Source: Pseudomonadota bacterium
Lineage (GTDB): Bacteria; Myxococcota_A; Polyangia; Polyangiales; Polyangiaceae
Direction of reading: 5' to 3'
DNA length: 6,079 nt
Assembly: GCA_023460875.1 (NCBI GenBank)
Contig: JAEWOQ010000183.1
Span: 1 to 6,079, forward strand
In this document: piece by piece, positions 1 through 5,119 of the stretch
How positions within the stretch are numbered: position 1 is the first letter of the stretch
Layout: every line of letters starts with the position of its first letter
Position numbers and translations under genes: made by a program
The notes under the pieces: model-generated
Database searches by the model: none
Told to the model about the DNA's origin: nothing
What the model saw: the letters and a program-made list of their open reading frames with translations, nothing else

Positions 1-187
1 CGTACCCGATCAACACCGACGTCGCGGCGCTGGCGATGCCGGGCATGGAGTGATGCTCGGCGAGCCAGAAGCGACGGTAGCCCCAGGCTTCCGCGTGGCG
101 GGCGAGATCGAGGGTGTTGCGCAGCGCGTGCGTGGCGTCGCTGCCTTCGAGGATGGGCGCGAGGTCGAGGACGGAGATAGGAATCAT
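1..187 (-). CDS. Luciferase-like flavin-dependent monooxygenase, N-terminal part (cut by window edge)
   Basis: The first 62 codons of a gene running off the left edge. The protein begins MIPISVLDLAPILEGSDA and continues with LARHAEAWGYRRFWLAEHHS and MPGIASAATSVLIGY. The start MIPxSVLDLxP, the AExxGYxRxWxAEHH block and the MPGIAS segment that follows are typical of the bacterial luciferase-like (LLM class, MsnO8-type) family, whose members are TIM-barrel enzymes using reduced FMN or F420; the AEHH stretch lies at the cofactor/substrate face. The ATG at 187-185 gives the canonical family N-terminus. No strong Shine-Dalgarno precedes it; GAATGAAG about 6 bases upstream is weak. It lies 128 bases downstream of the pterin dehydratase gene on the same strand, so co-transcription is possible but not shown. 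Family assignment is confident; the substrate cannot be told, because the rest of the gene is outside the window. Confidence 0.9.
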   Translation of the reverse strand, partial: MIPISVLDLAPILEGSDATHALRNTLDLARHAEAWGYRRFWLAEHHSMPGIASAATSVLIGY

Positions 188-200
188 GGTGCTTCATTCA

Positions 201-240
201 GGGACTAGCCCGAGCCGGGCCTCCATGCACGAAGCGTCCC
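201..240. repeat. Nested inverted repeats between the dehydratase and monooxygenase genes
   Basis: GCCCG (208-212) and CGGGC (216-220) form a perfect 5-bp stem with a 3-base loop. Outside it, GGGAC (201-205) can pair with GTCCC (236-240). The structure would lie in the mRNA just upstream of the monooxygenase start codon, or could act as a weak terminator of the dehydratase transcript. There is no T-run, and short GC stems are expected often at this composition, so its role is unproven. Confidence 0.25.
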
Positions 241-315
241 CGTCGCGCACGGCGCGTCGGCCCAGATAGAGCACCGCCGGGACGCGGAGGGGCGCAGGCG
301 CTCGTGTCGCTCGAC

Positions 316-690
316 CTACTTCACCGCCGCGGCTGAGACGAGGGCGTCGTACTTGGCGGCGAGGATGAAGTCGCTCTCCGTGAGCCCGTCGATCTTGTGG
401 GTCCAGATTTCGATCTTCGCGTGACCCCAGCCGACGGTGATCTCCGGGTGGTGCCCCTGCTCCTCCGCGATGGCGCCGGCGTGGTTCACGAAATCCAGGG
501 CGGATTGGAAATCGGGGAACCGGAAGTCCTTGCTCAGGTGGTGCCCGTCGATGACCTTCCAACCGTCCAGCTGCGCGAGCAAAGGCGCCTGTTGCTCGGC
601 GGTGAGCGGGGGGACCCCACCTCGACAAGGCACGCACACCTTCTCGCTCAGCTTCTCGGCGTGCTCCGGGCCCTTCTCCGTGTTGCTCAT
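316..690 (-). CDS. 4a-hydroxytetrahydrobiopterin dehydratase (pterin-4a-carbinolamine dehydratase)
   Basis: A complete 124-residue protein of the PCD/DCoH family (often named phhB). The enzyme dehydrates 4a-hydroxytetrahydropterin to quinonoid dihydropterin, recycling the cofactor of aromatic amino acid hydroxylases such as phenylalanine hydroxylase in the cytoplasm. Seen directly: CVPCRGGVPPLT at residues 19-30, the usual bacterial PCD opening; GW at 43-44; the active-site motif EEQGHHPEI at 76-84; and WTHKIDGLTESDF at 96-108. His80, His81 and His98 match the three catalytic histidines of the family, including the 17-residue spacing from the second to the third. The frame opens upstream, but only as a GTG at 705. 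The ATG at 690 is preferred because GGAGG (minus strand, 703-699) sits 8 bases ahead of it. No hydroxylase gene is next to it in this window, so the pterin partner is unknown. Length and motifs suggest an active enzyme. Confidence 0.95.
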   Translation of the reverse strand: MSNTEKGPEHAEKLSEKVCVPCRGGVPPLTAEQQAPLLAQLDGWKVIDGHHLSKDFRFPDFQSALDFVNHAGAIAEEQGHHPEITVGWGHAKIEIWTHKIDGLTESDFILAAKYDALVSAAAVK

Positions 691-698
691 GAGAGAAG

Positions 699-719
699 CC
701 TCCACCCGCGCGCGGTGGA
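699..719 (-). promoter_or_regulatory. Shine-Dalgarno of the dehydratase gene, partly inside a hairpin
   Basis: On the minus strand GGAGG (703-699) lies 8 bases before the ATG at 690 and fixes the start. The 6-bp arms TCCACC (719-714) and GGTGGA (706-701), with loop GCGCGCG, would form a strong mRNA hairpin whose 3' arm takes up the first three bases of GGAGG. This might reduce ribosome access. The hairpin is seen in the sequence; a regulatory effect is inference. Confidence 0.45.
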
Positions 720-844
720 CGGCAAGGGGGGCACGATCGCGGCTCGGTGCGTCGCGCTGCCGGGGCTCGTCGAGAGCGTCGCCTCGGGAGGGCGCGCGCG
801 CATCGGGAACTCCTGGAGCGGCTGCGACGACCCTCGAGCGGAGC

Positions 845-1789
845 TCAGTCCTGGCGCGCGCCTCCGGCGGCCGCGTCGAGCTCCGTCACGCCTTCCACGG
901 AGAGGAACAGCTGCCGGAGCGCTTGGAGCACGGCCTGGACGCGGGGCACCCAGCGCATGGTCTTCGCGCAGACGACGTAGACCTCCGCGGCGGGGAGCGG
1001 GAGCGTGACGGGCAACTCGACGAGGTGCCCCGTGGACTGGTGGGGATGGTGGGTGCGGGGCAGGATCATCGCGCCCAGGCCGAGGGCGACCGCGCGTTGC
1101 TGGGCGAGGTAATCGTTCGAGGCGAACGCGGGGCGAAAGTCGGGGATGAGCTGCTCGAGCTGGGGACGCGGCGGGAGGTGCTCGTTGGGATAGGACCAGG
1201 TGATCCAGTCGATGTCCGCGATGGAGAACGGGGCGCGGCAGCGACGCCGCAGGCGCCGCGCGTAGTCGCCGGAGACGAACACGCCGAGCTCCGTGCGCGC
1301 CGCGAAGGGGACCATCAGATCCGACTGCGCGGGAGCCCGCGTGCGCACGGCGAGGTCCGCTTGCCCCCGGGTGAGATCGATGTGCTCGATCCCCGTGAGC
1401 AGCTCGATGCGGATCCCGGGCAGCTCGTCGCGGAGACGCCGCGCCAAGGGCACCAGCGTGTCGTAGGCGATGCCCGGCGGCGCCGCGATGCGCACGACGC
1501 CCTCGAGGGCGTCGCTCCAGCTCGCCATGGAGCGCTGCACCTCCGCGGCCCAGCGGGCCATCTGCTCCGCCGCCGGGAGCAATCGTTCTCCCTCCGGAGT
1601 GAGCCGCGCCCCCTCCACGTTGCGCAGGAACAGCGGTCGCCCGAGCAGCTCCTCCAGGGCGGCGACGCGACGGCTCACCGTCGGCTGGGTCACCCGCAGG
1701 CGCCGCGCGGCCCCGCTGAAGCTGCCCGTCTCCGCGATCGCGAGGAACAGCTCCAGATCCGCCCAGGGGAGGTGCGCCGGCTCGATCAC
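845..1789 (-). CDS. LysR-family transcriptional regulator
   Basis: A complete 314-residue LysR-type regulator, the usual length for the family. Residues about 9-68 form the winged helix-turn-helix: WADLELFLAIAETGSFSGAA, then RRLRVTQPTVSRRVAALEEL and LGRPLFLR, with the family signature A-A-x-x-L-x-V-[TS]-Q-[PS]-[TA]-[VL]-S. Residues about 94-300 form the periplasmic-binding-protein-like effector domain; DLTRGQADLAVRTR is the typical strand/hinge motif. The start is GTG at 1789. It is the only start codon between the upstream in-frame stop and the HTH, and no Shine-Dalgarno precedes it; instead a promoter is placed for a leaderless message. LysR regulators usually control a divergent neighbour and often repress themselves, but here the upstream gene points the same way, so the target is not evident. 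Candidates are its own gene and the lipoprotein gene at 2011-2544, which shares an 11-bp motif with this promoter. The effector is unknown. Confidence 0.96.
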   Translation of the reverse strand: MIEPAHLPWADLELFLAIAETGSFSGAARRLRVTQPTVSRRVAALEELLGRPLFLRNVEGARLTPEGERLLPAAEQMARWAAEVQRSMASWSDALEGVVRIAAPPGIAYDTLVPLARRLRDELPGIRIELLTGIEHIDLTRGQADLAVRTRAPAQSDLMVPFAARTELGVFVSGDYARRLRRRCRAPFSIADIDWITWSYPNEHLPPRPQLEQLIPDFRPAFASNDYLAQQRAVALGLGAMILPRTHHPHQSTGHLVELPVTLPLPAAEVYVVCAKTMRWVPRVQAVLQALRQLFLSVEGVTELDAAAGGARQD

Positions 1790-1795
1790 GGCCCA

Positions 1796-1824
1796 GATAT
1801 ACGATGATGCATGATGTTACTCAA
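1796..1824 (-). promoter_or_regulatory. Sigma70-type promoter of the LysR gene, leaderless geometry
   Basis: Read on the minus strand, TTGAGT (1824-1819) is a -35 element matching TTGACA at 4 of 6 bases. A 17-base spacer follows, then TATATC (1801-1796), matching TATAAT at 4 of 6. Six bases separate the -10 from the GTG at 1789, so the expected transcription start is the first base of the start codon. Elements and spacing are seen; the leaderless start is inferred. Confidence 0.55.
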
Positions 1825-1844
1825 ATCGGTCCTTGCATCATGTT
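1808..1844. repeat. Two near-identical 11-bp direct repeats at the LysR promoter (operator candidates)
   Basis: TGCATGATGTT (1808-1818) lies in the -35/-10 spacer of the LysR promoter, and TGCATCATGTT (1834-1844, one mismatch) lies just upstream of the -35; the two are 26 bp apart. A third copy, identical to the first, is at 2540-2550 across the start codon of the next gene upstream. Placement suggests a regulator site, possibly for LysR autoregulation. They do not form a clean T-N11-A palindrome, so binding is speculative. Confidence 0.35.
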
Positions 1845-1952
1845 CCAGCGCATCGAGGGGACGAGCCGCGCCGTCTGCCCGCGCGCGTCCCCGTAGAGAG
1901 GGGCGAAGAGAGGAATCATGCTGGGATCATGCTGCGCACGAGAGATGCGGAT

Positions 1953-1987
1953 GCGCTTCGCCGAGGCGCAGAGCACGAAGCGCCTCG
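1953..1987 (-). terminator. Two overlapping, mutually exclusive stem-loops between the lipoprotein and LysR genes
   Basis: GCGCTTCG (1953-1960) is perfectly complementary to CGAAGCGC (1976-1983), loop 15. CGAGGCGC (1962-1969) is perfectly complementary to GCGCCTCG (1980-1987), loop 10. The two right arms share GCGC at 1980-1983, so only one hairpin can form at a time. They lie 24-58 bases beyond the stop codon of the lipoprotein gene on its transcript. No T-run follows, so this is at best a GC-type terminator or a switchable attenuator. Confidence 0.4.
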
Positions 1988-2010
1988 CGAATTCCCTGTC
2001 GCACGACGCT

Positions 2011-2544
2011 CTAATCCTCCGGGGGTCGGCAGATGCCCTGGGGGCTCTCCAGCGTGAAGCCCTCACAGGTCAAGCCGAGGACGCAGCTCTCGTAGCTGTG
2101 ACAGGACTGCCCCTCCGTGAGCAGTCCGACGAAAATGGGCCTTTGGTCGTCCTCGTCGAAGAAGTGCCAGGGAGGTGTGTCGCAGGAGGCGCCGTGCATC
2201 CGGTCGAGCAGTCGCTCCATGGCTGCCTGGTCGTAGGCGATCTCGCCGCGTGAGATGCCCTCGACGAGGGGCGGACAACCCTCGTACAAGTCTCGAACCG
2301 CTGGCACACAAGCGTCCCGGTCGGACGGTGGTCGTTCGGAATTGCAGCGGCCCGCCCAGCCGCAGACGATGTCGACGAGCGTGTCACAGAGCTCGCTCGG
2401 ATCCGCCGAGCCGCGGCCCCCTTCGCTCTGACGTCCATCGTCGCTCGCGCTCGTCCCGCACGCAGCGGCCCCCCACGCGACGGAGAGCCGCGTAATGACG
2501 GCGGGCAGAGAAAGGCTCGTTCGCCGATTACGGAGCCGGTGCAT
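2011..2544 (-). CDS. Putative Cys-containing lipoprotein (myxobacterial style, function unknown)
   Basis: A 177-residue protein with no catalytic motif that I recognise. The N-terminus is basic (MHRLRNRR), followed by a modest hydrophobic stretch ending AWGAAAC near residue 29, a loose lipobox, and then an acidic, Gly-rich linker. The mature part has spaced cysteines: ELCDTLVDIVCGWAGRC, DACVPAVRDLYEGC, GASCDTPPWHFFDEDD and, near the end, GQSCHSYESCVLGLTC and GICRPPED. The order, a pair of Cys helices, then a YDQAAMERLL-like helix, then a small Cys-rich tail opening with EGQSC, matches a widespread type of uncharacterised secreted protein in Polyangia; this is from general knowledge, not a search. 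Start ATG at 2544 has no Shine-Dalgarno; TAAACA (2560-2555), 10 bases upstream, is a weak -10. It runs in the same direction as the LysR gene and diverges from the metallo-hydrolase. A role in the envelope is inferred from the signal peptide only. Confidence 0.78.
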   Translation of the reverse strand: MHRLRNRRTSLSLPAVITRLSVAWGAAACGTSASDDGRQSEGGRGSADPSELCDTLVDIVCGWAGRCNSERPPSDRDACVPAVRDLYEGCPPLVEGISRGEIAYDQAAMERLLDRMHGASCDTPPWHFFDEDDQRPIFVGLLTEGQSCHSYESCVLGLTCEGFTLESPQGICRPPED

Positions 2545-2588
2545 GATGTTCGAGTGTTTACTGCACTGGTCATTACTTTGAAAATGGC

Positions 2589-2600
2589 GGCCTATTGGCC
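2589..2600. repeat. Short inverted repeat GGCC-TATT-GGCC in the divergent intergenic region
   Basis: GGCC (2589-2592) and GGCC (2597-2600) flank TATT; one more C-G pair extends the stem to 5 bp. It lies just upstream of the possible weak -35 (TTTTCA, 2584-2579) of the minus-strand lipoprotein gene. It could be an operator half-site pair, but it is short and may be chance. Confidence 0.2.
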
Positions 2601-2698
2601 GGCGAGTGCGCGATGAGCGGGCCGCGCTCCAGGCGCGGGCGCTGGTGGCTCGGGGCGTTGACCAGGGCCTTCGGTGGGTGGCTCGGCGACGTCCCAGT

Positions 2699-2714
2699 CA
2701 TACGTTGGCGTATG
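2699..2714. promoter_or_regulatory. Perfect CATACG-TTGG-CGTATG inverted repeat, operator candidate
   Basis: CATACG (2699-2704) and CGTATG (2709-2714) are exact reverse complements around TTGG; beyond a single mismatch another G-C pair (2697/2716) continues the dyad. It is about 95 bp upstream of the metallo-hydrolase start and within the 265-bp region dividing it from the divergent lipoprotein gene. Its size and even spacing resemble sites for dimeric repressors such as TetR-family proteins. No T-run follows, so it is not an intrinsic terminator. I could not define a convincing promoter for the metallo-hydrolase; TTGCGC (2728-2733) and TATCGA (2752-2757) match the consensus at only 3 of 6 each. 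Confidence 0.4.
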
Positions 2715-2809
2715 GCGAGGTACGAATTTGCGCGATTTTCATGCTGATGCGTATCGACGATGAAGGGACTCGAGGGTCGCCGCTGGGGGCGGCCAGGAGG
2801 AATCACTCG

Positions 2810-3862
2810 ATGTCTCGTCTCGCAGTTCTCACGTCCCTACGTCTTCGAGCCGCTCGGATCGCCGCAGCGGCGCTCCTCTCCCTGTCTGGTCCGCTCGTGC
2901 TCTCCGGGTGCGCTCAGACGTCGCATCCGGCCACGCCCGCGGGTCAGGGCGTACCGCGGACCCTCGCGGACGTGGAGGCGCGGTTGGCGGCGCCGGGCCC
3001 AGTCCGCTTCACCAAGGTGACCGCCGCCGACTGGGAGGTGCCCCTCGAGGGTCTCCTCAACCTCCATCATCCCCACGCGGAGCGAGCGGGCCTCGAAGAT
3101 CGCCCCGAGCCCATCCAGATCTACTTCTACCTGTTGGAGCATCCGACCCGGGGGGACTACCTGGTCGACACGGGCGTCGCTCGCTCCGTCGCTCGGCGCT
3201 CCGACGACATGCCCGTGAGCTGGATCGTGCGCCAGGCGATGAACATGGACACCCTGCGCGTGCACGTGGACACGGCCACCTGGCTCGCCCAGCGCGCAAG
3301 GCCCATCAGCGGAGTGTTCCTCACGCACCTGCACCTCGACCACATCATCGGGCTGCAGGACATCCCGAAGACCACGCCGGTGTACGTCGGGCCCGGCGAG
3401 GGCGACACCTCGGGCTTTTTGAATCTGTTCTCGCGGGGCACCACGAACGACAACCTCGAAGGCTTCGGTCCGCTGCGGGAGTGGCCGGTGCAGCCTCGCG
3501 CCGACGGACAGCTCGCGGTCCTCGACGTGTTCGGCGACGACTCGGTCTACGCCATCCACATCCCCGGTCACACCGACGGCAGCGTGGCTTACCTCGTGCG
3601 CAGCACGGAGGGCCCGCAGCTCCTCACGGGCGACGGCTGCCACACCGCCTGGGGGTGGGAGCACGGCGTCGAGCCCGGCACCTTCAACGCCGATCCAGCG
3701 CGAGCCGCCGAGAGTTTCACGAAGCTCCAGGCCTTCGCTGCGCGCCACCCCGAGCTCCGCGTGCACCTGGGGCACCAGAGCCTCCCCCACGACGCGCAGG
3801 GGGCGCATCCGCAAGAGCGGGCAACGCAGCCCGCACATCCTGCGGAGCACGCGCGTCGTTGA
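2810..3862 (+). CDS. Metallo-beta-lactamase-fold hydrolase, lipoprotein (lactonase-like)
   Basis: A 350-residue enzyme. The ATG at 2810 follows a strong Shine-Dalgarno AGGAGG (2795-2800) by 9 bases and begins a lipoprotein signal peptide: basic start, hydrophobic AAALLSLSGPLVL, lipobox LSGC with Cys34. The open frame extends upstream, but without signal sequence or ribosome site. The fold is clear: YLVDTGV (117-123), then HLHLDH giving metal ligands His173, His175, Asp177 and His178, then GHTDGS with His254, LLTGDG with Asp275, and LGHQ with His322. The gaps from His178 to His254 (76), Asp275 (21) and His322 (47) resemble the AHL-lactonase subgroup, where quorum-signal lactones are opened; other lactones or esters are equally possible. 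All ligands for a two-metal centre are present, so it should be active, at the periplasmic face of a membrane. The last 25 residues are a polar His/Pro/Ala tail. It diverges from the lipoprotein gene at 2011-2544. Confidence 0.93.
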   Translation: MSRLAVLTSLRLRAARIAAAALLSLSGPLVLSGCAQTSHPATPAGQGVPRTLADVEARLAAPGPVRFTKVTAADWEVPLEGLLNLHHPHAERAGLEDRPEPIQIYFYLLEHPTRGDYLVDTGVARSVARRSDDMPVSWIVRQAMNMDTLRVHVDTATWLAQRARPISGVFLTHLHLDHIIGLQDIPKTTPVYVGPGEGDTSGFLNLFSRGTTNDNLEGFGPLREWPVQPRADGQLAVLDVFGDDSVYAIHIPGHTDGSVAYLVRSTEGPQLLTGDGCHTAWGWEHGVEPGTFNADPARAAESFTKLQAFAARHPELRVHLGHQSLPHDAQGAHPQERATQPAHPAEHARR

Positions 3863-3980
3863 CGGCAGGCGCGTGCCGGGTTCGTGCTCGAGGGTCCGTC
3901 GGGGGCGCGCGTGTCGCGGTGGCGTTCTCGACGCCGAGGGGCGACGTTCCCGCTCCGGTGCGCCCGTGCGGGAGGGACGT
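3863..3980. terminator. Possible stem-loops between convergent genes
   Basis: Three GC-rich inverted repeats lie in the 147-bp gap where the metallo-hydrolase and the membrane-protein gene converge. CGGCA (3863-3867) pairs with TGCCG (3874-3878) directly after the stop codon. GGCGT (3921-3925) pairs with ACGCC (3931-3935). ACGT-TCCCGC (3944-3953) pairs with GCGGGA-GGG-ACGT (3968-3980) with a 3-base bulge. None is followed by a T-run on either strand. The gap holds no gene; termination here is inferred from gene orientation. Confidence 0.25.
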
Positions 3981-4009
3981 TGGTCGGCTTGCGTGGGTCG
4001 GCGCCGGTC

Positions 4010-4351
4010 TCAGCGCAAGGGCGCCAAGGTGGTCCGTCCGAGGACGTTCGCCAGCACCTTGTAGGCATAGAAGAAGCCGGCAACTCCGAACGTCACGAGG
4101 GTCAGGAACCACCAGACGATGGCGTGCACCACATCCGAACCCAGGTCGGACGGGCACACCAGGCGCCCCACGCGTTGGCCGTCACCATCGATCACGTAGG
4201 TGCGCTCGAGCACCGTACGGCTGAGAGAATAGGGGAACAGGAACAGAGCGATTCCGCAGGTGACGAGGCCCAGGAGAAACCAGAGCAGCACGTGAGTGAT
4301 CATGTCGCCGAGGCCCACGTCCGACTGAAGGCGCAATCCAGGAGGGAGCAT
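4010..4351 (-). CDS. Small membrane protein made of two duplicated one-helix units (DUF6693/YjgN-like)
   Basis: A 113-residue protein that is an ungapped tandem duplication of a unit about 56 residues long. HVLLWFLLGLVTCGIALFLF (20-39) aligns with HAIVWWFLTLVTFGVAGFFY (76-95). Conserved at offset 56 are His20/76, Trp24/80, LVT at 29-31/85-87, Gly33/89, Ala35/91, Phe37/93, Tyr41/97, VL at 47-48/103-104 and RT at 50-51/106-107, as well as RL at 7-8/63-64 and LG at 14-15/70-71. Each unit has one transmembrane helix; the segment between them, VIDGDGQRVGRLVC, is polar. The pattern recalls DUF6693 and more loosely the DUF898/YjgN membrane repeats; this is from memory and unverified. The start ATG at 4351 is chosen over TTG at 4387 because GGAGAG lies 7 bases ahead of it. 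The gene converges with the metallo-hydrolase and follows the next lipoprotein gene on the same strand by 112 bases. Function unknown. Confidence 0.88.
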   Translation of the reverse strand: MLPPGLRLQSDVGLGDMITHVLLWFLLGLVTCGIALFLFPYSLSRTVLERTYVIDGDGQRVGRLVCPSDLGSDVVHAIVWWFLTLVTFGVAGFFYAYKVLANVLGRTTLAPLR

Positions 4352-4367
4352 CCCTCGACTCTCCGTC

Positions 4368-4394
4368 GACTCCCGTCCACCGGTCAACGGAGTC
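4368..4394. repeat. GACTCC/GGAGTC inverted repeat between two minus-strand genes
   Basis: GACTCC (4368-4373) and GGAGTC (4389-4394) are perfect complements with a 15-base loop that itself contains CCGGT. It lies 17-43 bases upstream of the membrane-protein start. It could be a weak terminator of the upstream lipoprotein transcript or an operator. No T-run follows. Confidence 0.22.
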
Positions 4395-4463
4395 TCTGTC
4401 GGATGGGGTCAATCGACGGTGCCGCGGGGCGCGTGGAGGTGACTTGCGGACTCGAAAAGGTCT

Positions 4464-5057
4464 TCAGCCGCACAGGTGAGCGCAGACGCCTTCGATGCAG
4501 GCGCCGTCGCGGCAATCGCCGTCGAAGTCGCAGACCTCGAAGCAGCCGTGTTCGACGATCAGACAATCGTCGACGGGGCCGCACTCGGCGCACTGGGTCC
4601 CGAAGTCGCGGTTGCGGGGACACGAGGTGGGGCAGGCGATCTTCGTGCAGGCCGCGAGCTGACCGTCCGTGCACTGGCAGGTGTTGCAGCTCGCCGCGTC
4701 GGGCACGTTGGTCGCGCCGTGCGGATACACGACGCCGTCGACCATGCAGGACGCGCCCTCGGCGGCAGCCGTTCCGCCCGCGCCGCCGCCGGTTGCTCCG
4801 CCCGTCGCTCCGCTGCCTGTTGCTCCGCTGCCGGTTGCTCCGCTGCCTGTTGCTCCGCCGCTGTCGGAGCCTCCGCCGCCGCTGGCGCCGCCTTCCGAGG
4901 ACACGCCTCCGCTCGCGGTGTCGCCGCCCGTCGCGTTGCCTGGCCCCCCCTCGTCTCCGTCCGAGCCGCAAGCCGTGCCGGCGGCGGCGGAGGCGATCGC
5001 CGCGATCATCCCGAGGCGTCGCCCCCAGCTCACTGCCTCGCCGCGCATGTCCTCCAT
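4464..5057 (-). CDS. Lipoprotein with Gly/Ser/Thr/Ala linker and von Willebrand C-like Cys-rich region
   Basis: A 197-residue exported protein. Residues 1-30 form a signal peptide: RR at 13-14, hydrophobic LGMIAAIASAAAG, likely lipidated Cys30 in GTAC. Residues 31-99 are a flexible linker nearly all Gly, Ser, Ala and Thr, including tandem GATGS repeats. Residues 104-142 match the spacing of a von Willebrand factor C-type module: Cys104, then DGVVYPHGA, Cys124, CxC at 127-129, Cys137 in ACTKIAC and Cys142. Residues 146-196 form a second Cys-rich segment, FGTQCAECGPVDDC then VEHGCFEVCDFDGDC and GACIEGVCAHLCG. The mature region has 16 cysteines, an even number that suits eight disulfides. The ATG at 5057 is chosen because GAGG lies 6 bases upstream; the frame runs further upstream but encodes no signal. 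Such domains usually bind proteins or surfaces; no enzyme motif is seen. The gene diverges from the HxxxHxxxE gene with a 140-bp gap. Confidence 0.85.
   Translation of the reverse strand: MEDMRGEAVSWGRRLGMIAAIASAAAGTACGSDGDEGGPGNATGGDTASGGVSSEGGASGGGGSDSGGATGSGATGSGATGSGATGGATGGGAGGTAAAEGASCMVDGVVYPHGATNVPDAASCNTCQCTDGQLAACTKIACPTSCPRNRDFGTQCAECGPVDDCLIVEHGCFEVCDFDGDCRDGACIEGVCAHLCG
4792..4863. repeat. 15-bp tandem repeat inside the lipoprotein linker
   Basis: Units close to GTTGCTCCGCTGCCT run in tandem: a 12-bp partial at 4792-4803, full units at 4804, 4819 and 4834, and a degenerate one at 4849-4863. They encode GATGS repeats on the minus strand. Because the unit is a multiple of three, gain or loss by slippage would change linker length in frame. 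Confidence 0.8.
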
Positions 5058-5091
5058 GGTCGTCCTCGGGGTGATGTGCGTCAAACGCCGG

Positions 5092-5119
5092 TCGACGTGG
5101 CCTGCTCCGCTGCTATCTT
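5092..5119 (+). promoter_or_regulatory. Sigma70-type promoter with extended -10 for the HxxxHxxxE gene
   Basis: TCGACG (5092-5097) matches the -35 consensus at 4 of 6 bases; 16 bases on lies TATCTT (5114-5119), 4 of 6 for the -10, preceded by TGC to give an extended -10. The predicted start near 5126 leaves a leader of about 72 bases. It contains GCGG-rich repeats and the hairpin CGCCG-GG-CGGCG, and ends in a strong Shine-Dalgarno. Confidence 0.5.

Noticed and set aside
258..1799. CGGCCCAGATA found at 258-268 or so and at 1789-1799
   Set aside because: A few 11-bp matches are expected by chance in 6 kb. Only the second copy touches a promoter, and the first has no matching context.
437..1807. 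A 456-codon plus-strand open frame antisense to the dehydratase and LysR genes
   Set aside because: Its product is Arg/Gly/Ala-rich without domain features, while the minus strand encodes two clear families. Long antisense frames are expected at this GC content.
1915..1934. Tandem ATCATGCTG (1915-1923 and 1926-1934)
   Set aside because: Two 9-mers 11 bp apart could be a binding site, but they are not near a promoter I can define and may be chance.
1918..2253. A plus-strand frame starting ATG after GAGAGGAATC
   Set aside because: The Shine-Dalgarno is too close to the ATG, and most of the frame is antisense to the Cys-containing lipoprotein; the product shows no recognisable features.
2573..2806. 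A 77-codon minus-strand frame in the divergent intergenic region
   Set aside because: It has no convincing ribosome site or recognisable sequence and covers the probable control region of two divergent genes.
2837..3850. A 337-codon minus-strand frame antisense to the metallo-hydrolase
   Set aside because: It mirrors the codon bias of the real gene, which has a complete metal-ligand set and a strong ribosome site.
4382..4412. Two GGTCAA (TTGACC on the minus strand) boxes 25 bp apart
   Set aside because: They resemble -35 elements, but neither has a -10 at suitable spacing.
3884..5074. A 396-codon plus-strand frame across the membrane-protein and VWC-like lipoprotein genes
   Set aside because: The translation is dominated by Arg-rich low complexity antisense to the repeat region, and there is no ribosome site.
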